Part shown: positions 18,266 to 26,700 of the stretch, piece after piece | How the letters are laid out: each line of letters starts with the position of its first letter | How positions within the stretch are numbered: the stretch's first letter is position 1 | Source of the DNA: Bradyrhizobium genosp. SA-3 | Lineage (GTDB): Bacteria > Pseudomonadota > Alphaproteobacteria > Rhizobiales > Xanthobacteraceae | NCBI RefSeq assembly: GCF_004212635.1 | Contig: NZ_PSRT01000005.1 | Location: 1 to 64,000 of the forward strand | Direction of reading: 5' to 3' | DNA length: 64,000 nt | Translations under genes and position numbers: made by a program | Notes under the pieces: generated by a model | The model's database searches: none | Seen by the model: only the letters and a program-made list of their open reading frames with translations | Told to the model about the DNA's origin: nothing

Positions 18266-18772
18266 TCACCGCTCGATCGTTCCGGTTCGCCGAATCTTCT
18301 TCTGAAGGAGCACGAGTCCGTAGAGCAGGGCTTCAGCCGTCGGAGGGCAGCCGGGCACATAGATGTCAACGGGCACGATACGGTCGCAGCCGCGCACGAC
18401 CGAGTACGAATAGTGATAGTAGCCGCCCCCGTTGGCGCACGATCCCATCGAGATGACGTAGCGCGGCTCCGGCATCTGGTCATAGACTTTGCGCAGGGCT
18501 GGCGCCATTTTGTTGCAGAGTGTGCCCGAGACGATCATGACGTCAGACTGCCTTGGCGATGCGCGCGGAGCGGCACCAAATCGTTCAATGTCGTACCGCG
18601 GCATCGACACCTGCATCTGCTCGATCGCACAGCATGCGAGCCCAAATGTCATCCACATCAGAGAACCCGATCGCGCCCATGTGATGAGGTCGTCGAGCGG
18701 AGCCACGAAGTAGCCACGGTCACCGAGATGGTCCTGGACATTGTCGAAGGGAACGTTTTCGGGATGATTCAT
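18266..18772 (-). CDS. nuoB: NADH-quinone oxidoreductase subunit B (orphan copy)
   Basis: 168 residues from ATG 18772 (a TTG at 18790 is the alternative). It carries the NuoB cluster-N2 ligands: adjacent cysteines in [10 protein letters not shown], then [20 protein letters not shown] and [14 protein letters not shown]. In complex I this subunit holds the 4Fe-4S centre that reduces quinone. Here no other nuo gene is present: neighbours are DUF2267 and DUF892 genes. It may be a spare copy for complex I or part of another redox complex. Confidence 0.92.
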   Translation of the reverse strand: MNHPENVPFDNVQDHLGDRGYFVAPLDDLITWARSGSLMWMTFGLACCAIEQMQVSMPRYDIERFGAAPRASPRQSDVMIVSGTLCNKMAPALRKVYDQMPEPRYVISMGSCANGGGYYHYSYSVVRGCDRIVPVDIYVPGCPPTAEALLYGLVLLQKKIRRTGTIER

Positions 18773-18968
18773 GGCGATATCGCCTCGCAAACCCTGCCCG
18801 ATGCTGCAAGCGCTGCTCCGTCTCGGTGTTCCTAATTCTCCTCCGTCTTCATCGACTTCAAGCTCAAAGTTTTTTGGCAGCTCGGCCGGAGGAACAGTCT
18901 GGCGGATAGGTGGTTGACGGCCAAATCTGGAACTCGGTCATCCTAAACCCAAGCCATAGGCGGACATC

Positions 18969-19463
18969 ATGAGAATCGAAAACTTCAAAGATATGTACAT
19001 CGCCGAGCTGCAGGAACTCGTCAGCATGGAGGACCAGCTTGGTGATGCGCTCAAACGATTGGCCGAGATGGCGGTGCATCCCTCCCTGAAAATTGCCCTG
19101 GCTGACCATCAGCAAGACACCGTGCAACAAGGCCAGCGGCTTCAGATCATCCTGCGGAGACATGGAGCAAACGCACGTGTGCACACCGATCAGGCGGTCG
19201 AGTCCTTGATCAAAGAGACTGCGAAGATGATGAAAATGGTGACGCAGGATGACTTGCGCGACGCCGCTATGATCGCCTCCGTCCAGAAGCTGAAACATTA
19301 CGAGATTGCCGCCTATGGCAGCGCAGCCGCTCTTGCCGGGCAGCTCGAGTTCAGGGAAGACCAGAACATCCTGCACGAGAGCCTGGAGGAGGAGAAGGCG
19401 ACCGACGCCCTGCTGACGACGCTTGCGAAGAGCGAAGTCAACTCCGACGCTCTTGCGGCCTGA
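18969..19463 (+). CDS. DUF892 / YciE-YciF-type ferritin-like protein
   Basis: 164 residues. It begins FKDMYIAELQELVSMEDQL, with TAKMMKM, KLKHYEIAAYGSA and FREDQNILHESLEEEKATD: a four-helix bundle with Glu and His ligands (E, ExxH-like) that could hold a di-iron centre. The family is stress-associated in enterobacteria. It is transcribed alone, facing the terminator at 19510-19549. Confidence 0.88.
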   Translation: MRIENFKDMYIAELQELVSMEDQLGDALKRLAEMAVHPSLKIALADHQQDTVQQGQRLQIILRRHGANARVHTDQAVESLIKETAKMMKMVTQDDLRDAAMIASVQKLKHYEIAAYGSAAALAGQLEFREDQNILHESLEEEKATDALLTTLAKSEVNSDALAA

Positions 19464-19509
19464 TCGGAAGTCGCTTCGGTCGCTGCATTTCGCCCGGGAG
19501 CCGCCGATC

Positions 19510-19549
19510 AAAAAAGACCCCGCCGGTTACCGAGGTAACCTGACGGGGC
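19510..19549 (-). terminator. Intrinsic terminator after the PEBP/CBS operon
   Basis: Read on the - strand, CCCCG...GGTTACC pairs with GGTAACC...CGGGG around a short loop, followed by a run of six T (19510-19515 on the + strand as A). It lies 160 bases past the PEBP stop. The hairpin could also stop + strand transcripts from the DUF892 gene, though there is no U-tract in that direction. Confidence 0.75.
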
Positions 19550-19710
19550 TGTGAACGAATCTTGGGTTTGGTCTATCCGTAGCTTGCGCTCTGGCCTCGC
19601 CATTCCATCGATCGCTCACTGAATTACCAACCGATGACTTCCGTGGACGTTCCGGACGGCGGCTATTTTTAATGTTCCAGGTTCCTGCATTGGCGTGGAC
19701 TGGCCAAGGC

Positions 19711-20178
19711 TCAGCGGCTGTAGGTGCCGACGAGCTCGGCCTGTCCGAGCAGGTGCGTCTGGGCCGCCTTCCAGATATCGCCGACCGCGAGTTTGGGGGC
19801 CTGCGAGAGCGCTTCAACGTCGAGCGCCGCAAGCTTGAAATGATAGTGATGCGTCCCGTGACCTCTGGGCGGTGCAGGTCCGTGGTAGTTTGGCTCGCCG
19901 AAATCGTTGACACCTTTGCCGATGTCCTCCGCTTTCGCCTTACGGCCGCCAACACCTTCCGGCAGGACGGTACGCTCGCCCATGATGTTATAGAGTCCCC
20001 AATGGCGGAAAGTACCCGAGGGTGCATCCGGATCTTCGACGACGAGTGCGAAGCTCTTGGTGCCCGGCGGTGGATCTGACCATTGCAGGGGCGGGGAGAA
20101 GTTCTCGCCATCCGCAGTATATTTGGCCGGTATGCGCTCGCCGTCGCGGAACGCAGGGCTCGTCAAGCTGAATGCCAT
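19711..20178 (-). CDS. YbhB/YbcL family (PEBP, Raf-kinase-inhibitor-like) protein
   Basis: 155 residues. Signature segments: FSPPLQWSDPPPGTKSFALV, VEDPDAPSGTFRHWGLYNI and GHGTHHYHFKLAALD, the phosphate/anion-binding pocket. A strong SD (AAAGGAGG) precedes the ATG. The bacterial family is cytosolic and binds small anions or lipids; its role is unclear. It follows the CBS gene by 14 bases on the same strand. Confidence 0.9.
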   Translation of the reverse strand: MAFSLTSPAFRDGERIPAKYTADGENFSPPLQWSDPPPGTKSFALVVEDPDAPSGTFRHWGLYNIMGERTVLPEGVGGRKAKAEDIGKGVNDFGEPNYHGPAPPRGHGTHHYHFKLAALDVEALSQAPKLAVGDIWKAAQTHLLGQAELVGTYSR

Positions 20179-20192
20179 TGCGGCCTCCTTTG

Positions 20193-20636
20193 CTAGTTGC
20201 TGTGCATCTGGCGACGTTCCTGGTCGGTCGCCTCCGAGTTACCTTGCAGAGCATCCTGTGCGGCGCCAACTTCGCAGCGGCCGAGATCGGCCAGTGCGAC
20301 CACTCCGACCAGCCGCTTGTCGCGATTGAGGACAGGAAGCCGCCGCACCTGGTGCTTTGCCATGATTTGCGCGGCAGCTTGGGCGTCATCATCCTCGAAG
20401 CAGTAGCTGATTCCCTTCGACATCACCTCGCGCACTGCGATGTTCCCGGGCGCGCGATCGGTTGCGACGCCGCGCATGACGATGTCACGGTCCGTCACCA
20501 TCCCGATCAGACGACCATGCTCGCCGACCGGCAATGAACCAATGTTGTCGGCGCGCATCCGGCGTGCGATGTCTCGAACCGTCATGTTGGGATCTGCGAT
20601 CGCTACGTTTCGCTGCATGATCTGCTGGACTTGCAT
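20193..20636 (-). CDS. CBS-domain protein (CBS pair)
   Basis: 147 residues from ATG 20636 with AGGAG at seven bases. Two CBS modules: MTVRDIARRMRADNIGSLPV...LIGMVTDRDIVMR, and AQAAAQIMAKHQVRRLPVLN...LVGVVALADL. Such stand-alone pairs bind adenine nucleotides and act as energy sensors. A decayed copy of the second module lies at about 22445-22575. Confidence 0.9.
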   Translation of the reverse strand: MQVQQIMQRNVAIADPNMTVRDIARRMRADNIGSLPVGEHGRLIGMVTDRDIVMRGVATDRAPGNIAVREVMSKGISYCFEDDDAQAAAQIMAKHQVRRLPVLNRDKRLVGVVALADLGRCEVGAAQDALQGNSEATDQERRQMHSN

Positions 20637-20734
20637 AGGCGTTCTCCTGAACAAAGGATTGCCGTCTTCTGCCCAACGACAGGTCAAGGCAAAGGTTTCT
20701 GCCGTTCCGGTAGACCGATCCGCGAAAACCCCGC

Positions 20735-20985
20735 ACCGGCGTAGGTCTTCCCGCTCAGGTTCCGGCCCAGAAGATGGCGTTGAAGAAATTCGACCTCGTC
20801 AGCGACCACCGCCTCGTGAGGCGGCCCATCGTAAATATCGAAATGATCGATGCCCGGATAAATGCGGAGTTCACCTCTCGAGAGCCCCGCGCGCCGCCTC
20901 GATTGCAGGCCCCGGCTTGTCAACCTGATCGTCTGCGGCGACGCAAACCAGCCAGGGGCAATGAAGCGAGGCGCTGTGTTGGATC
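20735..20985 (-). pseudogene. Dienelactone-hydrolase-like gene, frameshifted fragment
   Basis: On the - strand one frame reads HCPWLVCVAADDQVDKPGPA then IEAARGALER and stops; a neighbouring frame continues GELRIYPGIDHFDIYDGPPH then EAVVADEVEFLQRHLLG. Joined, these form the C-terminal part of an alpha/beta hydrolase (acidic residue and catalytic His). The break near 20880 looks like a two-base loss in GAGAG. The N-terminal part with the Ser elbow is missing. Confidence 0.65.
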
Positions 20986-21052
20986 GGCCTATTGGTGGAC
21001 CCAGAAGCCACGCCGCCGAGACGCGGTTCCGCCCCGAAGACACGATGTTGGA

Positions 21053-22306
21053 CTACTTCGCCTTGCCCGACTGGGACTGCTGAGGCTCATGCGGGAGTTG
21101 ATCCAGCGTCACGTTCAATGAGCTTTGGTTCCCGGCGCGAACCATCGCGAGCTGAACTGTAGAGCCGGGCGCCATCGCGTGAACCTTCTTCGTCAATTCG
21201 GTGGCGCTCTTGATCGACTCTCCGTCCACGGACGTAACTACGTCGCCGCTTCGCAAACCGGCCTTCGCCGCGGGACCATTCTGTTGAACGTTGGCGACGA
21301 TCGCACCATGAAGATTGTCGGCACCGAGACTATCGGCAATCTCGGGAGTCACTGATTGGACTTCGGCACCCATCGACCCCCGCGTTACGGTACCTTTTTC
21401 CTTCAATTGGGGGATCACTGATCGGACGGTGTCGGCAGGGATCGCGAAGGCAACCCCGGACCATCCACCGGACAGCGAGAAGATCATGCTGTTCACACCG
21501 ATGACATCGCCGTTGGTGTTAAGGCTTGGTCCGCCGGAATCTCCGCTGTTGATCGGTGCATCGATCTGAAGGAAACCCTCGCTCGGACCATTCTCGATTT
21601 CGCGTTCGCGAGCCGAGATAATCCCCGCCGTGACCGTACCTCCAAGCCCGAATGGATTGCCAACGGTGAGCACCCAGTCGCCGACGCGTGGCGATTGTTC
21701 CGCTATTTTCACGTAGCCAAAGTCCGTTCGTCCTTCAACCTTGATCAAGGCAAGGTCGCTGAGTGAATCCCGTCCTACCACCTTTGCTGAGTAGGTCTTC
21801 TTGTCGCTCGTGAGAATCGCAGCCGTGTCGTTGTCCCTCACGACGTGGCTGTTGGTCACGGCGTAGCCGTCCGGAGAGATGAAAAATCCTGATCCCATCG
21901 CGATCGATTGGCGCGCATTCGAGCCATTTCTCGGGTCCAGGCCATTCGGTCCAGGAGATCCCTTGCCGGGATGGTCTTCGGGAGCGTCCTCGTCGGGTAC
22001 ATCGTCGAACGGTGGGGCTGGCATCAGTTGCCTGGATCCGGCAGATCGAGAGATGACGCCGATAACAGCGGGTTGAACTCTCTCAGCGACGTCGGCAAGG
22101 CTATTTGGCCCATTGGGCGGCGCGACATCTCGAATTAAGTGAATCGCGCCCTCAGGGCTGACTGCGGGATTGGAGCCGTGGTGCGTGGAGATCGGCTGGG
22201 CAACGGCCGCGCTGATTGTCGCTAGTGCCGCCACGGCCGCGCCGCAATTGGCCGTTGCTCGATGGTAACGCAAGTTCAGCGCTCGAAACGCTATTTCGAC
22301 TTTCAT
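21053..22306 (-). CDS. HtrA/DegP-type periplasmic serine protease with PDZ domain
   Basis: 417 residues from ATG 22306 (another ATG at 22318). It has a signal-peptide-like N-terminus (CGAAVAALATISAAVAQP). Catalytic triad: His in VTNSHVV, Asp in SLSDLALIKV, Ser in NSGDSGGPSL. A single PDZ domain follows (about residues 310-400, GAIVANVQQNGPAAKAGLRS). The linker after the signal peptide is Pro/Asp-rich. It degrades or refolds damaged envelope proteins. Confidence 0.9.
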   Translation of the reverse strand: MKVEIAFRALNLRYHRATANCGAAVAALATISAAVAQPISTHHGSNPAVSPEGAIHLIRDVAPPNGPNSLADVAERVQPAVIGVISRSAGSRQLMPAPPFDDVPDEDAPEDHPGKGSPGPNGLDPRNGSNARQSIAMGSGFFISPDGYAVTNSHVVRDNDTAAILTSDKKTYSAKVVGRDSLSDLALIKVEGRTDFGYVKIAEQSPRVGDWVLTVGNPFGLGGTVTAGIISAREREIENGPSEGFLQIDAPINSGDSGGPSLNTNGDVIGVNSMIFSLSGGWSGVAFAIPADTVRSVIPQLKEKGTVTRGSMGAEVQSVTPEIADSLGADNLHGAIVANVQQNGPAAKAGLRSGDVVTSVDGESIKSATELTKKVHAMAPGSTVQLAMVRAGNQSSLNVTLDQLPHEPQQSQSGKAK

Positions 22307-22444
22307 TCGTGTTCCCATTGTGTGTGGCACCTGTCTCGCCGGCCGCGCTTCGAAGCTTGCCACCAAGATGTTGGTCCGGGCCGAACGTCCAAACGGCAAT
22401 TCTTCTTGTGTGTCGACTTGTGTGTCGACAGCCACGGCCCGGCC

Positions 22445-22575
22445 GGTGGCTTGTCGCGATCGAGGGCGGCAGGACGTTGCATGTGGTGCTTGGTCATGAT
22501 CTGCGCCGCAGCTTGAGCGTCTTCAAGCAAAAGCCAGCCCCTCCGTCATGACCACGCGAACCGTGGTATTCCCAA
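22445..22575 (-). pseudogene. CBS-domain gene fragment, duplicate of the 20193-20636 gene
   Basis: The - strand reads VGNTTVRVVMTEGL in one frame and LEDAQAAAQIMTKHHMQRPA then ALDRDKPPAG in another. This matches the intact gene's GNIAVREVMSKGI and DDDAQAAAQIMAKHQVRRLP then VLNRDKRLVG. A frameshift and loss of about ten bases separate the halves near 22525. It was found by comparing the two loci within the window. Confidence 0.7.
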
Positions 22576-22639
22576 CAAGAAGTCGGCGTAAAGGTTTCCA
22601 TGGGCCGTTGGGAACAGTCCATCGCGGCCCGAGTTTCCG

Positions 22640-23000
22640 ATGGACCGAGCGGCTCGCCGGTTCCGCTTGCTTGACTTTTACAGTCTCGGCCGGTCCATCG
22701 CCGCCGTGATCGATTATCTTGAGAAGGTTGATCCTGTACGCGCCCGTGCGGCGCGGCAACGCTACGGCTGTCTGACTCCCTGGCAGTCCGACCCGGCCGC
22801 CTTTCTCGCCGGTCGCGCCGATTGCGAGAATGCGGTTGCCGAGCAGTTGCGCGAGTTCCTGGAGAAGCGGCTTGCCGATGGTGTAGCGGAAGGGGAGGCA
22901 TTTCTTCAATGCGACGCAGAACGCACGCATCGTACGCGCGGCGGAGCGTTATTTATCGCATCATGTACCGTGGCTCGACGGAGTCCTGAAATTTGCGTGA
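22640..23000 (+). pseudogene. Erythromycin-esterase-family gene, truncated and frameshifted
   Basis: The first frame reads FYSLGRSIAAVIDYLEKVDP, RARAARQRYGCLTPWQSDPA and VAEQLREFLEKRLADG, matching the family's internal helical segment. After about codon 90 the sense moves to another frame: NARIVRAAERYLSHHVPWLD then GVLKFA and a stop at 22998-23000. The N-terminal half with the catalytic Glu/His and the C-terminus are missing. Decayed. Confidence 0.65.
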
Positions 23001-23147
23001 TCGCATCTCCAAACGGCGCGGCGTGTTTCCTTCGCCGCTCGAACCATTGGATTGTCGAAAGGCGAGTCGCGTGTCAGGCGCCGCTCGCGAGCAATGATGG
23101 GAGATCGGGTGTCAGCCATTCTCAGTTGGGGGCGCATCTTATCGTGT

Positions 23148-23273
23148 CAATTGGGGGAAGCTGCCGGACGGCCGGCAGCTTCCGACGTCGCCTCCGTCGC
23201 GGCCGACAGCAAGGACCAGATCTACGTCTTCAACCGCGGCGCCCATCCGATGGTGGTGTACCAGCGTGAATAA
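23148..23273 (+). pseudogene. NHL-repeat (peptidylglycine-lyase-like) gene fragment
   Basis: One frame gives NWGKLPDGRQLP and the next DVASVAADSKDQIYVFNRGA then HPMVVYQRE and a stop. This is the first blade of an NHL-repeat protein, where Asp-Val-x-x-Val-x-Val-Asp and VFNRG.HP are typical. A frameshift near 23190 and the early stop show decay. Confidence 0.55.
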
Positions 23274-23472
23274 CTCCGACTCGGCGTCGACTTCTGACGC
23301 ATCTGCCGCGCGACTTTTCCATGTCAGCCCTCGTCATTCCCGTCCCAGCAGCGAAAGCCTGAGTTGGCACCGTAAGCGGCGGAATTCACAGATATCCACT
23401 CCGCGCCAACTCGCGGTTAGTTGCCACCCCGCACGGCGTAGGCCCAGCCTATGTGGAACGTGATTCGAGAAA

Positions 23473-23643
23473 ATGATGAATCTGGAGCAGTTCAAGGACA
23501 GGTCCATTGATGAGCTGTGGGACCTCCACAGCGTCGTCGAAGCTATTCTTGCGGCGAGGCTCATTGCCAAGAAGGACGAACTTGAAAAGCGTTTGGGATT
23601 GCTCCACACGAAATCCCCGATCGGCCGTCAGTCAGAGCATTGA
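23473..23643 (+). CDS. Short H-NS-like protein, oligomerisation domain only
   Basis: 56 residues: NLEQFKDRSIDELWDLHSVV, then AILAARLIAKKDELEKRLGL and a short tail. This matches the N-termini of the two full H-NS paralogues at 30409-30798 and 31529-31900 (L-E-A-M-x-x-x-x-L-W-x-L-H-E-E...I-L-A...A-E-K-x-E-L-E-K-R-L). The C-terminal TWSGRGK DNA-binding part is absent; the frame stops cleanly with no homology after it. In other bacteria such truncated forms antagonise H-NS by hetero-oligomerising. The ribosome site is weak (CGAGAAA). It could also be a decayed hns gene. Confidence 0.65.
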   Translation: MMNLEQFKDRSIDELWDLHSVVEAILAARLIAKKDELEKRLGLLHTKSPIGRQSEH

Positions 23644-23754
23644 TCTGCCGAAGGCTGCAATATCGGATTAGATCGGCGCTTGGACAACGGCGGCGCGCTC
23701 GTCGCAAGATTTCACACAGTGGCATGGCTGACATGATAATCGCCGAATCCGACC

Positions 23755-23830
23755 GGATAGGCAAAATTAAATAATTAAATGTGTAATAAAAGCCAAAAAT
23801 AATATGGAATAATAATTTAATTTGGGTTAC
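23755..23830. promoter_or_regulatory. AT-rich island
   Basis: A block of nearly pure A/T containing ATTAAATAATTAAAT and AATAATATGGAATAATAA in otherwise GC-rich DNA. It is similar to blocks upstream of EPS genes. Likely curved, H-NS-type binding DNA; no specific promoter can be assigned. Confidence 0.45.
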
Positions 23831-25095
23831 GATGAGCCAATTGTGCCGGACGAACGCACAAGGATCTCGGAAGAGACGACTCCAGCATTCCGCTTTAGCC
23901 CCAGGATGCAGGAGCCGTTTCTCCGAGTACTCGGGTGAGAAGAATCGGATTGAGCGTTCCCCCGGGCGCTGGACAAGATGCGAAGACAAAATTCTTTAGA
24001 AGCTGGTGGACACTGAGCGTCACCGGGCTTTATCGCCCAGACCTTGAACCTAACCGGAAATGAGTTGAAGAGGCGAGGCTATCTCCTCGATTGCCGCTGG
24101 CCATGCAGAAGCAGATCGCAATTGCCCTTTGGTCGTTGGCCGCCGCATGCGTGCTGGCTTTCATATTCGCGGCGATCGTCTCAGGCCGCGAGTTCCGTAG
24201 CGCCCATAAACGTGCGAGCATGGGAACAATCCTAGTTTCAAGCTTGCTCAGCGTAACGTGTGATGCGTGCACCGATCGGGATTATTGAAGTCCCGGCGGC
24301 AAGCTCCAGCTAGAGTTGGGTAATACTTTTCAAGCTCGATTTATGGTGGTAACGATCGGATGCAAGTTCGTTTGAACTTTCGTCATAATAAATCTGAGGC
24401 TCATTTAAATCGATAACCTTAAACCCTGATCCGATCGCAAGCTCAGGGCGAACGCAACGACCTTCAGTTGTTGGGCCTAGTTCTCCAGCCGTACTCCTGA
24501 TGCTGGATCGTTGTGGCAATATCGACATCTTTGCCGGCCGACAGGCGCCAAGCTGCTACCCCGAAGCACAAGGTCAGGGTCAGGGCGAGGGCGAGCAGAA
24601 GCATGGAGAGGAAATGGCTCACGCGTGTGTCCCCGCAAGATCTGAAACTAACAGCAAGAACGAGCACAGAGGCGCGATTCGGAAAATGCAGGCGATCTGA
24701 CCCATCGGCCGTTTTTCCCAATCCAGACACTGCGCCAAAAGCGCTCACGATTGGGACGTGCGCAACAACCGTCCGCCAAGCGGGTAAGTTGGACGATAGG
24801 GTCAATGACCAGTATGAGGATACCTCATGCCCGCGAGGGCCCCTGAGATGGCCCAGACGACTGCTTTTCGGATTTGACCCACAAAAACAACGAAAGATCG
24901 ATTGCAAACAACTGTTGGCGGCACATGCCGCCGGCCGACGCGGCGGAAACCAGAGGTTCGCCGCTTCATGTTGGAGAGCCTCGCCTTAAGGAAGACAAGC
25001 GACGATCGCGAGAACTACATCGGCGGCGAGGTCACCCGAATACATCGACAAGAGCAACTCGGCGCCAAGCACAACTGCAATTGCTTTGAGCGTGA
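23831..25095. other. Accessory stretch with only weak gene candidates
   Basis: About 1.3 kb without a supported gene. Candidates seen: a 61-codon frame at 24103-24288 (+) with one TM segment (IALWSLAAACVLAFIFAAIV) but no ribosome site, and a 46-codon frame at 24464-24604 (-) starting MLLLALALTLTLCFGVAAW. Either could be a small membrane peptide. Nothing else is recognisable. Confidence 0.35.
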
Positions 25096-25365
25096 TCATT
25101 TTGAAACTCCCTCGCCAACAGAGGGGAAGCTAGACCCGCACGGTTTCCGGACTGCTTCGGGGAGGCAGTAAATGATTTCGTTCACCAACCCGTTATCTGC
25201 GACGGCCTCGTATCTGGAGGCTGACGATGGGAGCACCAGCGAGCCTTCAATCCAAAAACACCAAGCCTTGTTTGTCCCACGGCCGCCCCCGGGGCACGTT
25301 CGGGGATATTTTTTAACAAGGATCTGCTGACCGCGCAGTGTGAAATAGGTTATTTCCACAACCAC
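25096..25365 (-). CDS. Possible small hypothetical protein
   Basis: 89 codons from a GTG at 25365, beginning VVEITYFTLRGQQILVKKYP. The composition looks protein-like but no family is recognised and the ribosome site is poor. A G/C hairpin followed by ATATTTTTT (about 25287-25314) inside it, on the + strand, would be a terminator if the frame is not coding. The two readings conflict, so confidence is low. Confidence 0.3.
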   Translation of the reverse strand: MVVEITYFTLRGQQILVKKYPRTCPGGGRGTNKAWCFWIEGSLVLPSSASRYEAVADNGLVNEIIYCLPEAVRKPCGSSFPSVGEGVSK

Positions 25366-25432
25366 AAAATGAGGCTAATATGGCTGAATTAACTGGTAAA
25401 CTCATGTTGTTGTTATATATTGTGAGGGGCCG

Positions 25433-25642
25433 ATGGATGTTCATAGTGCGCGTCTCCAGCGTGTTTCTTCGGAAGGCCGAAAGCTGAAAGATATAATGCA
25501 GGAGATCCAGCGGCTACGCAGACTTATCAACCTTGCAGAGGCCGAAGTGAGAAGCAGGCAGCAGAACAGCCGGCCCACAAAAAGGAACAACCTCAGGCTC
25601 GTTATGGATACAAGCGTCGCAACGAGCGCCAATTCTCACTGA
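25433..25642 (+). CDS. Small coiled-coil protein
   Basis: 69 residues. ATG at 25433 with GAGGGG five bases before. The core LKDIMQEIQRLRRLINLAEA is a predicted amphipathic helix, followed by a basic tail. It has the L-x-x-L-R-x-x-x-x-x-A-E pattern also seen in the proteins at 26480-26665 and 27221-27420. Unknown function. It is preceded by an AT-rich stretch (TTATATATTG) and followed 31 bases later by a 26-residue membrane peptide gene. Confidence 0.55.
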   Translation: MDVHSARLQRVSSEGRKLKDIMQEIQRLRRLINLAEAEVRSRQQNSRPTKRNNLRLVMDTSVATSANSH

Positions 25643-25673
25643 TCTCACTGACCTCTTTTCGAGGAGGACTCCG

Positions 25674-25754
25674 ATGAGACTAGCTCTGCCTTATACCGGC
25701 TTTGCGGTTTGTCTCGCAGTCGCAGCCTGGCTTACCTTCGTTCACATTTTATAG
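25674..25754 (+). CDS. 26-residue single-TM miniprotein
   Basis: An ATG at 25674 is preceded by GAGGAGG at six bases, one of the best ribosome sites in the region. The peptide is MRLALPYTGF followed by a hydrophobic AVCLAVAAWLTFVHIL, enough for one membrane span. It lies 31 bases after the small coiled-coil gene, suggesting a two-gene transcript. No homologue is known to me; it could be a membrane-active peptide, toxin-like, or a chance frame. Confidence 0.45.
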   Translation: MRLALPYTGFAVCLAVAAWLTFVHIL

Positions 25755-26479
25755 GACGATCAAAGGCAGGTGCCCCGCCAAAAGCCTCGATGGGCGACCA
25801 GCCAGCAGGCTTGGCTCGCTGCCGCCGCGCACAATCACGCCGCGTAGCCGTAAGCCTTGCAGATAACCCGGTGGCTGCGGCTCGTCAGGCCATCAGTCGA
25901 CGAGGGCCGGTCCCAGATTCACCTTGCCCGCTTTCATCGGTGTAGCCCTGACAGGAGGCGAGCAGGTCACGCACGCCGGTTCGCGCATCTCTCCCAACCA
26001 CCGGGCGGCCGCGAGAACGCAACGAAGGTCGGGTTCTCTCTTCGGGCTCAAGCGACTTTTGGAGCAGATGAGGCTCGAGCTCGAAGAGCTGGAATCGTCA
26101 GCAGCCGATGACGAACTGGCGGCCGGGAAGTCTGCGGCTCGAAGAGCCGGACCGTGCAGTCGTTCCTGCAAAAACGTCCCGTAACCCCGTTCGCCGGTCA
26201 TTTGCTGCGCGAGCGGGTCGTGATCGCTGCCCGAGCGACCGAGCTGTGGACGCTAGGAGCGGCACCTCGCCGAGCCGCTCATTGGAAATTAGCGCTGTCT
26301 GGTCGATGGGGCCTAGCAATGGCCGGAACGCCTGGTCAATGCCCGCCGGAGCGCCGGCGCCGGCCGCAAGACCTCCCTTGTACTTGAACGTCTGCTACTG
26401 TCGCTTGACCAATACAATAGCCGTTCCTGTCCAGAACTCGGCCTGCCATTCTAAGCAGCTGATGCTGAGGGGGCCTGTG
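25755..26479. other. Stretch without a supported gene
   Basis: About 720 bases. Several overlapping open frames exist on both strands, but none has both a ribosome site and a recognisable fold. One + frame contains a Glu/Ala-rich helix (QMRLELEELESSAADDELAA, about 26070-26130) that may be a remnant of the small coiled-coil family. Confidence 0.4.
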
Positions 26480-26665
26480 ATGAGCAGCGATGGTTGGGTG
26501 TACGACCGTTCGGTTGTCCTGCATCAGCGCGTTTCGGCTCTCGCCTTCGAGCTTGCAGCGCTCAACAACCTGCGGAGCCGGGTGTCGAGGGCCGAGGAGA
26601 GCAAAGCGGGAATACGCCGGCGACGCCTGATTCTCCATAGGACGCCTTGTCGTGCTGCCACCTGA
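26480..26665 (+). CDS. Small coiled-coil protein (LRxxVxRAE type)
   Basis: 61 residues from ATG 26480 with GAGGGGG six bases upstream. It begins MSSDGWVYDRSVVLHQRVSA and has the helix LAFELAALNNLRSRVSRAEE followed by a basic GIRRRRL tail. It resembles the - strand frame at 27221-27420 (AL...LA.L..LR..V.RAE......RRR). Unknown function. A longer frame upstream is open by chance and is not used. Confidence 0.5.
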   Translation: MSSDGWVYDRSVVLHQRVSALAFELAALNNLRSRVSRAEESKAGIRRRRLILHRTPCRAAT

Positions 26666-26700
26666 CAAAGGGCGAGCGGCGCGTAGAGATCAACGAAGCG

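Noticed and set aside
24902-25171. 89-codon + strand frame
   Set aside because: No ribosome site and no family resemblance; overlaps the equally uncertain - strand frame.
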